Shown here one piece after another: positions 13,351 through 25,500 of a DNA stretch of 64,000 bases. The stretch is taken from the NCBI RefSeq assembly GCF_030867145.1, contig NC_134415.1, positions 21,616,417 through 21,680,416 of the forward strand. Reading direction: 5' to 3'. This stretch comes from Opisthocomus hoazin. Lineage: Eukaryota > Chordata > Aves > Opisthocomiformes > Opisthocomidae. The position numbers were made by a program, and so were the translations under genes. The notes under the pieces were generated by a model that was not told the DNA's origin, did no database searches, and saw only the letters and a program-made list of their open reading frames with translations. Each line of letters begins with the position of its first letter. Positions within the stretch are counted from its first letter, which is position 1.

Positions 13351-13760
13351 TGTCCTGGGTTCGGCCAGGACAGGGTTAATTTTCACCAGAATCCAGGAAG
13401 GGGCACAGCCGGGCGGGCTGACCCAGCCCCAACCTGGCCAAACAGAGCCGGGTATTCCATACCATGTGCCGTCATGCTGGGTTCCGGGGGGGCGAGGCGG
13501 CGCGGCGGGAACTCTCTCGCAGTTCGGGAGTTGGCGGTGGCGGTCGTGGAAGGCGACTCTCCGGGTTGTGCGGTTCATGTTTTGTTTTCTCCTTTTCTGT
13601 ACCGTTGTTGTTCCTGTTCCCTCTGTTTGCTGTTCTGTTAAACTGCCCATATCCCGACCCACCAGTTTCTGCCTGTTTCTTTCCATTCTCCTCCGCACTG
13701 TGGCGGGGGGAGGGGCGGCCGTGTGGCACTTTTGTTGCCGGCTGCAGCTGAACCAGAACA
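13351..13760 (+). mobile_element. Solo LTR of an avian endogenous retrovirus, 410 bp, CpG-rich
   Basis: Starts TGTCCTGGGTTCGGCC and ends AACCAGAACA, the TG...CA ends of an LTR. It is bracketed by a perfect 5-bp duplication AAAAT (13346-13350 and 13761-13765). Ends and the segment GGGTATTCCATACCATGTG match a bird LTR family I recognise, although the central GC-rich part (about 13485-13570) does not. CpG dinucleotides are abundant inside while the flanks are AT-rich, which fits a recent insertion. No internal retroviral genes are adjacent. Open frames crossing it are not genes. Confidence 0.85.
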
Positions 13761-13765
13761 AAAAT

Positions 13766-16700
13766 CCAAGGAAGAATTTTCTCATGCCGATCAAGAATTA
13801 CATGGAAACAGATTTCGAATCACAGTTTGATGGCACTAACAGTAAAAACAGTTGCCAGACACCAATTACTGTATGCAGAATGTTTGTGTTATGTTTGGAG
13901 AATCTGCACGAGACAAACAGCTATTTCACAGCTTTGTTCTCACTTCTTGTTAGCACCTTGCAGTCTCCTAAAACTCTTGCTAAAGCATAAAAGTATTTAA
14001 TTCATAGCTACCCAACAAAAAACAGACAAGGTGTTCTCTCACTGTTTGCAGCATAATGCCACTAACATTTTACTAGCTGGAATTTAAAATGACCTACTCA
14101 TCCACACACAAGAAATCAAAACCAAACCACCTCATCCCAGCTACTAACAAAGCCTACAGACGACAAACTTCACTACATATCCCTGAGGACACTCAGACAT
14201 TACCCAGATTTCAGTAAGAGCTGGATGACCACACACCTTCGAGGATCCAGACCCCTAATCCTTGCTCCCAAGGATTCTGTCCCATTTCAAAGGATTCTAT
14301 GGGTTACTGTCCAAAAGATGTTTCGATCAAAAAAAACAGGTCTCCCCAGCTGGCACTCCCCCTATGAACAGCCAGAAGATATAAGATTGATGTAATCTGC
14401 TTCTACACTTTCCTCTACCCTTTCTGGCTGGCAGATTTAGGGTGCAAGCTAAAATTCCCATCTAGCATGGCACACGTGCCCACAGTGCTTCAGAAACTGC
14501 TGCCCGGTAAGCTGCCCTTTGGAAGTCATAGCCCTCTGGAAAAACAGCGAGGCAATTATGTGCCCATTCCTAAAAGTCACTACCAGAACTTTAGTTGAGT
14601 GGACTACAATGAAATATGGGTAAGTGGCTGCAGAGAACAATTCTCCTCCAGAACCGCTCCCCTCCTCCGCATGAATGTTTCTACACCCTGAAATTAGGAC
14701 TCTCAAATACACAGAAATGTTACGGGGCCTCAAAAAATATTTTTAATCCTTTTCCTTAACCTAAAGCAATTTCCTAGGACAGATTGGAAAAGGGTTGAAT
14801 GATGTGCTGTATCATGCAATGATATTCCATGCAATTTATATATTATAGTAAGTCAGTACTGCACTATCAGCCTGTTTTGATATATGAAAAATGCTCAATC
14901 ATCAGTTAACAGACTGCCCCATTCCTCCTGTGAAGGTAATTTGCCTATCACTGTTCACCTGAATTTGAATCAAAAGTTTATCTTCTATAGATGCTTGAGA
15001 TTTTTCCTATCAGATTATCAATTTGTTTTAATAACTACTCTTTCTTCAGCATTCTTAGTTTTACCAATTTTATTAATGTAACATTTTTCACATGCAAATG
15101 TACATTGAGATACAGTTGTGTGTTCCTCAATGCAGTGTAATCCTGTTGACCTCATCTTCTTGAGGAAACATTGTCCCACAACAACTTAGATATGCCTTAA
15201 TCTTTGGCAGAATTGGGATAATATATCACAACCCACTGACATCCAAATAAGAACAAGTTACACTGATAGTTTGATGAATGAAATGTTCAATAAATATCAC
15301 ATTTCCTGCCTAACTTTAATCAATGCTGACAGTTGAACAATTACACAGAGAAAGTGTTTACGTAAATAAAGCAGCTCTGTAGCCCAAAGTATTCAGTACT
15401 GGTGGTGATACTTACCTACACACACATAAAATGTTATGGAAAACTGTCTGAATGGACCTTGAGGGGGAAAAAAAATCCCATACGAAAACTATGCTCTATT
15501 TGTCTTGTTTAAATTAAATTAAATTCCTTCATTAAATGGGTTCTTGTGTCAAACTCTTGTCTTAATCTGCCCTGGTCATACAGGTATCAAAAGTATTACA
15601 CACACAAAAGACACACAGAGACAAGCCATCTCCTGGCAATCTACGTACACCATGGGTTTTTTAAATGAGTTCTAACCCCAGCCTGACACCAGCTTCCTCA
15701 GTAGCGTTGGACAAATCAGCTGAATGGTTCTTGTTTGTCTGTCTTGTGTGACGTTGTGAGGGAAAACTAACACTTACCAAGTGCTCAATGACAGAAGCAT
15801 GCGCTTGTGCTCCACACACTTTTACCATTGCTAGTACTACAATTTCCTCCCTCAATCTAAGCATTGATTTTTCATTACAAATATAAAGGCAGCAGTAAAG
15901 CCAGAGCATATGGCACTTTATGGTAGAGCAGTCTTTATGAAATTGCATTTCACAGCTACCATGTTACAGGCGCACTTGTCAAAACCTGGCTAACCTATAT
16001 ATTCACCTCCAAACAATCTTCATGACCTTGCCATATATAGTCTTATACTGGAAATTATTTGAAACTTTTAATTATTTGCTTAAATAAACTTAATCTTTAA
16101 AAAAATTGCCCCTGGCACCCAGCTGTTTCTGAAATACCCCCCCTCCCCCAAGCTTCATAAATCTTTTACAGAATACAAAGGCATGGAGATTGCAAGCTAG
16201 TTGATATCCTTAACATCTGCATGATCATTTGTTTTTAATTTAGCCAAGATAAATAATTTTTAAAGTTTTCTCTTTTATAATGAATATATGAGACAGCCTT
16301 TAAAAACTGGGGGTTTTTTGTTCATGTACCATAATACCTGGTTGTCTTTTTTCCTCAGTGCAACTATCAATGCTGGACTTACTCAAGTTCAGCAATAATG
16401 TATGCTTGTGTGATAGCCAGGTGCAGAGAGGTAGTTATAATAGGACATCTGGATAAAACAGAACAAAATAAGGCCGACTATTAACAGCATAATCTTAAGA
16501 GATCAATTGCATTTGCTGTTAAGCTTCAAAGATTCACTCACACAATTCACTATTTACAATGTTTTAGAGTCTGCAACAGACATTAAATTTGAACACTTTC
16601 GACTCCTAAAGCCTGAATTCTGCTGCCCTTGCTAGCAGATACTTTTTTTTTCTTAGCTACCACCAGGATGGGCACGTGGAGCCTCTCTGCCCATAGCCTC

Positions 16701-19700
16701 CACAACAGCACTGCAGGATGCCACACGGAGCGAGTGCGTGGTGCCCTCTTCTTCCTCTTCACTGCAGCCCTACCAAATCTATGTAAATCCATATTGATCT
16801 ACTTCCCTGTCCACTATTCCTAACCTAGGCTGGGAAATATGCCAGTTTGGTGAGTTTCTGAATTTAGATATTACATGTTCTGATGAGAACAGCAGCAATT
16901 AATGTTACTAATATCTCATTATCCAGACAGGGATCTATTTAAGCTTAGAGCAACTAATCTCTCAGTCCCTGCTTCAGGCTCTCTTCAAATTCAGGCTGGC
17001 ACCACTGCATGCACAAAATATGCCTGACTGTTTAAAGATTTCTGTGAAACCCTAATAAGTAGGGACTACCTGAAAAGAAAACAAACAAATAAATCTGAAA
17101 ATCAGTAGAATAACTCTTCCTTTATATCACTTTTGCTTACTTCCCATCCTTTAGGAAACAATTATTTTGGAAGCCATAAAAGGAAGCTATTAATCACTGA
17201 AATGTCACGTCATCACTTTTTCAAAAGCCTTCCATAGAAAGACAGATATTTAAGATGGTGAAGTCCAATTAGCGTTTAAATATTTTAATCAGTAAAAGAT
17301 GACAATTGGACTGGCCTAGATGCCAGCTCCCTAAGAACCATGCCTTTCATCACACATAGTCGCAGTTGCACTGATGTGTTACTGAACAGTAGTAAACATA
17401 TCAGAACAGTAAGCGTCCACAACACAATCTGGGAGCTCTATAAACTTCAAATCTTTACCTTCTATGGCAGCAAAAGGAGTAACAGGAAATTAACAGCACG
17501 GAATGATTTGCTGAAGACCAGACCGATAATGATATATTTAAGATGCCTGTGATGAGACCCATGAGCTGGCAGAAAATGGCAACTGTGAATTCTGTGTGTT
17601 TGCATGTGACCTGAAACAGTTAACAATACTGATATTTAATCACCATAACTGTGATGAGGCAGAGGAAAAAAAAAAACTTCAACATTTTTTTTCCCAGTAC
17701 CACTTGGCAGACAAGTGTACAGCAAGTGCATTTGCTGGAAGTGTTTATGCTTAAGGAATCGCTAACATTGCTAAGTTCCGTCTGTATCTTTCAGTGCAAA
17801 GACAGAGACAGAAAAGAAGTAGTTTCTAGAGGCTTTCTATTAGAAAGCCAATCTGGAAATGTCTGCATAATCAGGTAGTAACTTGGCCATAAATTCAGTG
17901 GTGCCTGAAAAATCTACTTGCTATTTATTGCAAATGAACAGCAGCAAGGCAAAAAAAAGTGTCAGAAATTATTTCATGAGCCATGAAAGAAAGCAGTCTT
18001 CACCAGCCATATCCACGCAGAGAGTACTTCACTCAGCTCTTCCTTCAGTTTCTCAACAAGATTTCAAACAAATTCTTCCAGGTCTTTTCAACACATCTGC
18101 TCCTGTTGCACTTAAGTGGGTGAAGCAAACACCCCTTATCAGCAGAGAACTCCTGTTTTCTGCAGGCATTAGCCAGACATGATGAACACATGTATCCCTC
18201 ATGCAAGTTTTGCAGAGTGAACTACAGCCCCCACCTACAAATGCTGATGAAGAATCAGGTTCTGATGAATTTCAGATGATAACTTCTTCCATAGAAGCAC
18301 AAGCCTGGGAGGAAGACAAGCAGTTCAAAACCAGCTGGTCTTCACAAGGCACATTTATAATCCCCACTAACAGACACATTTGGCTCTGTTATTTGTAAGG
18401 GCTCCCACCATGCCTTACCAGATTGTCCAACCAGTTCTGCTGATTGGGAGAGAAAAAATATTTTTGCTTAATAACAAAACTGAGCTGTGACACAGCAATG
18501 TGTTCATTCTCTCAGGATATTGACAGTGAGTTTTCCTGTCACCAGTATTCCGTTTTCCACCATCCCACTTTTTTTTTTTTCCTGAACAGGTGATCTGGTA
18601 AGATACTGTATGCAAAAGAGATACCTGCATGATCCCATGCTGAACCAGTGCTCTCTCAGCAGATAGTTCTATTAAGCAACCAGTGAGTCAGTGACTGGCA
18701 GCAACATCGCCAAAACTAGTCTTGGATTCACCAACATCCAAACAAATGATGGAAAGGGGCCCATCTTTAGGCCATATATACTCACAGGAGACCAGGAAGT
18801 CCAGTTTCAGCCCAGGAAAAACAATGACTTGTCTGAGGGAGGTTTTTAAAGACTTTATTAGCTCCAGAATCTCACTCTCAGCGTAGAGGCCCTATCACAA
18901 ACTAAGTTTTGCCATATCAGATGTAAAGAGCCACAGGTCCTGCTCTTGCCTTACTGTCTTTCAATGAATAACCCCTCTCACGCTGGGGATTCTTTCTGCA
19001 TCTGAGAAACTTACAGCTTTGTATTAGGAAAATACATCAACAAGGTTCATTGCACTGCTTCGAACAGCTGCTTAATTCAATCTATTGTTTTTAATTTTTG
19101 CACATGCCTCCCATGTCTACTGATAATACAAAGGCACCACTAATTCTTCCCCAGAATTTATGAGGATGAGACTGGCAGCGGGTCCTGGTCTAAGTGCCTC
19201 TGGGTAGACCAATGCTCAGCTAGTAGAGAACTGGAGTATTTGTACAATCTGAGGCACTGCAGAGAGATGGGCTGATGATAGGAGTGATACTAGAACAAGC
19301 ATGTGGGTGCAACAGACTTACCATCTGAAACCTGTACCTCTCTTATTTTGCTAAATAAAAGATTTTGGTGCAAGTCTGGGCCACTCTCAAGAAAAACTGA
19401 ACACAAAGTGGTCGGTGACATCCCTGTATATAAGACAAAGTCTTTCTTGCTGTCCTTCTGATAAATAAGGAACAGCATAAACCTAAGAGGCAAAAACCCC
19501 ACCACATTTCTGCAAGTAAACAATTAAAATAGCCCTAATGCCTTGGAACAGTAAGTATTGCCAAATGACTACCCTGGATGGTCCTTCCTCCACCTTCTGC
19601 AGCAGAAAGAACAGGGTTAAAACCAAACCAAAACAAAACATGGGGAAGAATGTGAGAACACCCTGACACAACAAGGACCCTTCAATCATTCCTGCTCCAT

Positions 19701-22421
19701 TTTCATCTGACTGGCTGCTACAGGCACAGTAACTTTTTTATCACTAATCTGTTCTTTCCTCTCGATAATCTGCATCAAAACGTTGCTTATACTTAGTTCA
19801 ATAATAGCTCTGGCCAATGAACACACAGAGACGGGAAGGACAGCATAGGAATTCAGCAGTACTGAGGAAAATTAATCCTACTAAACTTGGCAGTACATAT
19901 CTCTTATGTAACCTGGGATTTAGAGGACAGTTTGATCATCTGGGAACATTAATGTGTTCTTCTCAGTACATTAAACAAAAATGGCAACTTTCCATGATAG
20001 ATTTTCTTTTGTTTTTTAATGCGTAATGTCTCAGGCAAGGCATTCCATGCTAACAAGATATTTTTAGTATCAACAAAAATACTTTTATATGACAATTTAA
20101 CTATACTGAAGTTGAATTCAACTATACCAACTTTAAAAGCTAAATTTAAGTGCTGCTTTGCCAAGATTGCCTTGAACTGCGGTGCATCTTAGAGGTGCAG
20201 GAGAGGGCTTGTGATCTAAATTTGAAGCAATGGGTCTCCAAAGCAAGGCTTGGAAAATGGGCTTTTTTGAAAGTTGACTGTTACATCAGCAAATTTTACC
20301 GAACTCAGGAACTGAACCTCTCACGATGCTAAGAAGGTGTCAAGAGTTACAAATGGAAGATCCAAAGCATGTACAACCCACTAGAAAAACAAACCACTAT
20401 TTGTATCCACTATTAAAACAAAACCTGTCCTCCTTTTCCAACAAAAATACATTCTAACATGCAAAACCACCTGCCCGATAATAGGATACATGTGCATGAA
20501 AGCTCTGTTCACAAAATAATTATGAATAAAGGATCATACTATTTAAATCCCTATTGTTCTTAACTCAGTTACAAGATGAGGTAAGAGTTCATTCAGTGCC
20601 AATATTTAGAGTGCAATAAACATTCAATTCATACCATGTATTCAAGAATTACAAAGTCATGCTTTTGAAATAGAGATACTGGCAAGTTTTAGGGAGACAA
20701 GAAGTTTTATTCACAGAATAGCAAAAATCAGTCTTGTTGAACACCCCCATAAAGGATGCCACCTGAAATCACCATATACTCTGCTGACAAGTACTTGCTG
20801 CAAAACTTGAAGCCCGTGACAGACATTTTCTTCAATCCATACTAAGGATTCCATGATGTATTTGGGAACAAGTGGCCACCACCATGCGGAAATAACTTTG
20901 CAGGCTGCCAGCTATCACCAACTAGCTAATCTGTGTACCTCCATTCAATTGTTCAGGTAGGTGAAGCTTTTAAAATCAAAAGCAGCAGCATTCCTCTCTT
21001 CTTTTGGGGGACCCAGCTCATTCCACTACCCTGACAAAGCTTCTTAGTAAATACAAAATGCTGAAAAGAATTAACATTTTCGCAACTGCAGGATGTCAAC
21101 ACATTTGGAACAAGAAACTTGTGAGAAATGCCCAATAATGGATAGTTAAGGGTGACAGGAAATGTCAGGCAACTGCCTTCAGAGGGGTACTTGCAGCACA
21201 CCCACAGCACAGCAGGAGCTAAAAGCAAAGAGAATATCTACATCCCCAGTATTATTTATTTTCTCCCACTAACACATAGTAACAACAGTGATTTTTCAGA
21301 CTCCATTAGTCATGCAGTTGCCTCAGTAGTAGATATGAGAACAAAAGGAAACCTAAAACAGAGTATCTATTCATAGGGAAATTCCCATTGATAGTTTTTG
21401 TTACAGTCTTAAGAACGTTGCAAAAGCATGAGAGATTGCCAAGAGGAGATTGTCCGGAGGAGTAAACACTTAAATAGGTCTAGTTAAAACCCCACCATGA
21501 ATTAAGAGTACCATTCTGTCCCTTAAAATGCATACACAGTGAACACTTACTACTCCCCATAACAGAAATTGCTTTCTTATGTAGAAACTAACCAAAGGAC
21601 AAAAGGAATGCAGAGCCACACTCAGCCCCTCATATTCAGAAAGGCTCACTCCAAGTCTTATATCAAACCAACGTTGAAAAGAAGGCAATCTGTTTTGATC
21701 TTCAAATTTGACTTGTGTATAAGCAATTACGCCATAGAATTCGAGAGTGAGTTTCAAACTAAGTATTTAAAAGCAGCCTAACTTAGGAAATTATGAGACT
21801 GAAACCTGGCATTGGAAATTGATGCTCATTATTTTATTGCCTTGGGCCACCAGATGCCCTATGTAAAGCCTTGTTAGAGGCTAACAAGGGAATAGCTGAT
21901 CAGTCTTATTGCCAAAGTAAAAACTGGCAGAGTAACACACTAGATTTCAGTAGTTTAACAGTTTGTGATTTAACCAACCCTACTGCAGGCAGAAACAAAA
22001 TTCAGCAGGACAATTACATTAAAATCTGAACAGCAATACTTACAGGGGAGAACGTGATAGTTTGGGGTGAGAGTAATTATAAATACCTATAAGCACAGAA
22101 GTAAATGAAGATACTACTTTAATGAGGTGATACAAGCTCATATTTTATACATCTACAAAATATTACTATCAGACAAGTAGAAGACTCAAGATACAGCAAA
22201 AGAATACAAGCGTTGATCTCAAAGATCTGTGTTATGATGGTAACATAGTTTCAACCTATCCACTAGGATCCTCTTATTCCCTTTGAACTTTATCAGTTCT
22301 GCAAACCATTACCTTTAAATATCAGTTAACATTAGTGCTAAAACAACAAAAATCAAATATTATGTACATTTTCTAGGCAAACAGTCAGGCTGTCTTTACG
22401 TCTCATCTCATTCCAAGTAAA
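13766..22421. other. Gene-free stretch downstream of CRIPT
   Basis: AT-rich DNA past the CRIPT 3' end. No exon, RNA gene or clear transposon seen. In mammals SOCS5 follows CRIPT in the same direction, but its long single coding exon is absent here and would lie left of the window. Confidence 0.6.
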
Positions 22422-22427
22422 TTTATT
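22422..22427 (-). terminator. CRIPT: Candidate CRIPT poly(A) signal
   Basis: AATAAA on the minus strand about 96 nt past the CRIPT stop, the first canonical hexamer downstream. No strong GU-rich element is obvious after it, so a longer 3' UTR using a later signal is possible. Confidence 0.4.
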
Positions 22428-22522
22428 ATCTTCCAGAAAGTAATATTCAAATATGATTTAAGAGAAAAGTTACTGTACAAAGACACAGAAGCTAAAGTTC
22501 ATAAAAAGACCAGTCAATACAA

Positions 22523-22587
22523 TTAGACAGAAGTTTGCTTGTAGTTCTTTGTATCCAAGACCTTCTTGCCACACATTGAGCAGATGC
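22523..22587 (-). CDS. CRIPT: CRIPT coding exon 5 and stop
   Basis: Acceptor TACTTACAG; encodes [18 protein letters not shown] followed by TSV and TAA (22525-22523). Contains the last CxxC pair and the C-terminal PDZ ligand. Confidence 0.96.
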
Positions 22588-25500
22588 CTGTAAGTACACA
22601 ACAGGTGTGTAAATTATTTTAAAATCATTAAAGTTTTTCTTCAAGAACATAGTTGCTATGTTTTTGTAAAAATCATTTTCAAAAAACTGCTTCAGTGCGC
22701 TTTCACTGACAATCTATATGTGCATTTTCTCACCACATACTGCAAATTCAAAAGTACTAATACAACTTCTAATACAAATTAGTATTTGCAGCATATGTGT
22801 AATACTGCCACTAAAAAAAAAAAAAAAAGCTCTATTTTGAGAGCATTATGATTCACAACACTACTCAAAGCCTCTGTAATTTGCTGGCACATTGAAAGAG
22901 AGCCAGCAAAGGCTCCCATCTGGCAAACAGGTTAAAATGGTGTATTACCAAACTTTTTAAGTCCTGTAGCCAAACCAAGGCCTGAGATGGACAGAAAGTA
23001 CCTAGACTAAGAAAATAGAGTCACCAACAAACTAATCACTAAATGGAAGATTAACAGGTGGGGAGCTTCAGATAATTCAGTAAGTTCAGAAGAATACAGT
23101 TTCTGAGAATTAAGCTATTTATAGAGCAGTAGAATTAAGAAACAATGGACACCAAGAACACTTGGGAGTTGACCACTGATGTCCCAGAGCACTTTGTCCT
23201 ATACCCAGAGAGCGGCAAATCAGAAGACTAGAGCAGCAAAAAGTACACAAGTCTGGCAGAGGGGCAGGTTGTCTCAATGCTTCCCTTTTCTTCTAAAGCA
23301 CAAAGGTGATAAATCTTTTGTCTGGTAGGGTCACATCTCGTTTTACAAGACCACTCATCAGCAGACAAAAAAAAACGTGAAGTGGCAGCTATTCCTGTTA
23401 ATTCTCTCCAAATCGTGTGCTTTCATCTACTGACATCATGTAACTGCACACATATCTACAAGTCCATTAGGAAAGAGAACAGCAGGGAACATGCCACATG
23501 ATTGACTCTGGAGAGCAAAATCTGGCCCATGAACTGTTCACCTGAGGCCTAAATTGAGAAGTAATTAACTTTAGACTGCCTCTCAACTTCAGAGATATGC
23601 AACAGTTGAAGCACTAAGCCACATGACTGCATTTGCTTCAAAAAACATGCCACAACCACATCTTTGATGGTCAGAACTAGAACCTAAAGCATTTAGTTAT
23701 GGATTTTATGAAAAAAAAAAAAAAAACAACAGATTCAACCTGGAAGGATACACAAGCAGACTAAGACGAAATCCCGAAGCCCACCCAAACCAGCCATAAG
23801 TTTAAGAAAGAGAACGAGGTTCTACCATATGGGATTCAGGCAGCCATCTGGTGAGCATCCACCAACTAGAAAAGGCAACCCTCCTACAGCACGCTGCTAA
23901 ACCACTGACTCAGTGACACACTACACATTTACAAAATAATTAAGGTAATTTCACAAACAAAACTTACTACTGGTTAGCTGTAGCTCTACAGCTAACAATT
24001 AGTTCACCGCATGTCTGTGTGCTATGTGGATTCCTCAGTATTAACAACGTAACTGAGTTCACGTTGCTTTTTATCCCCCATCTGGGAATTAAAAGTTTGA
24101 GCCCTTTTGCTTACCTACTCAAAATCACAAGACTAGTAGAAGTTCTATATCCTTAAGGCTCTCCATCAAATTTGCTTGAAATTGATTCCCCCCCCCCCCC
24201 CCCGGAATTTTTGAACAGCTTTTAACAATACTGAAGACTTATTATGAATATGGGACATAGAAAGCTTCCAGGTATAAGCAGAATTTCAGTGCAATCATTC
24301 ACACATAACTCTCAATTACGGAAAGATTTCATATATTCTGTATTGCATAGTGCAATATCTTGCTTTCTAGGGATGATTATATTCTTTTTCATTTTTCAGT
24401 TTCACCTTAAGCCAAGGCTGACTTACAATGCATCAAGCATGCTCACAACTGGACCAGGGCCTCCTTTTCGAGAAATGAACCTTTCAATGGATTATGTTAA
24501 GCCACTGAATGCCTAAGAATACACAGAGGCACAAAGACAACTAAGAGCACGACTTGCGTTCAGACACACTTTCTTAATTGATTGTACAACTGAACTTACT
24601 TTTTTTCTATTTGCCTTTTATTCCAATAAGGGACAAGGGAAGAGCAATGGATGTGATCTATCTGGACTTCTGCAAAGCCTTCGACACAGTCCCTCACAAC
24701 AACCTTCTCTTTAAATTTGAGAGATATGGATTTGATGGGTGGACTGGACTGTCTGGTGGATAAGTAATTGGTTGCAAGGTCGCAGCCAGAGGGTAGTAGT
24801 CAACGGCTCAATGTCCAGATGGAGATCGGTGACAAGTGGTGTCCCCCAGAGGTCTGTACTGGGACTGATGCCGTTTAACATTTTCATCAGTGACTTAAGA
24901 CAGTGAGATGGAGTGCACCCGCAGCAAGTTTGCAGATGACACCAAGCAGAGCAGTGCAGTTGACACGCCAGAAGGACGGAATGCCATCCAGAGGAACCTG
25001 GACAAGGTCAAGAAGTGGGCCTGTGTGAACCTCATGAGGTTCAACAAGGCCAAGGGCAAGGTCCTACACCGGGGTCAGGGCAACCCCCAGTATCAATACA
25101 GGCTGGGGGATGAAGGGATCGAGAGCAGCCCTGAGGAGGAGGACTTGGGGTACTAGTGAATGAAAAGCTGCATCAAAAGCAGCGTGGCCAGCAGGGCGAG
25201 GGAGGGGATTCTGCCCCTCTGCTCAGCTCTGGTGAGACCCCAACTGGAGTCCTGCGTCCAGCTCTGAAGCCCTCAGCACAAGAAGGACATGGACCTCTTG
25301 GAGCAGTCCAGAGGAGGCCACAAAAATGATCAGAGCGAAGGAATACCCCTCCTCTGAGGAAAGGCTCAGAGAGGTGGGGTTGTTCAGCCTGGAGAAGAGA
25401 AGGCTCTGGGGAGATCTTCTAGCAGCCTTCTAGTACATGAAGGGGGCCTACAAAGAAAGCTGGAGAGGGACTTTTACAAGGGCATGTACTGATAGGACAA

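Noticed and set aside
13274..13990. 238-aa frame on the plus strand and 158-aa frame on the minus strand
   Set aside because: Both span most of the solo LTR at 13351-13760 and extend into or end at its flanks; not a gene.
1..22421. SOCS5, expected next to CRIPT by synteny
   Set aside because: Its coding region is one long exon, and no open frame of that size exists in this stretch.
24244..24516. 90-aa plus-strand frame in CRIPT intron 4
   Set aside because: No recognisable family or splice context; ends before the CR1 begins.
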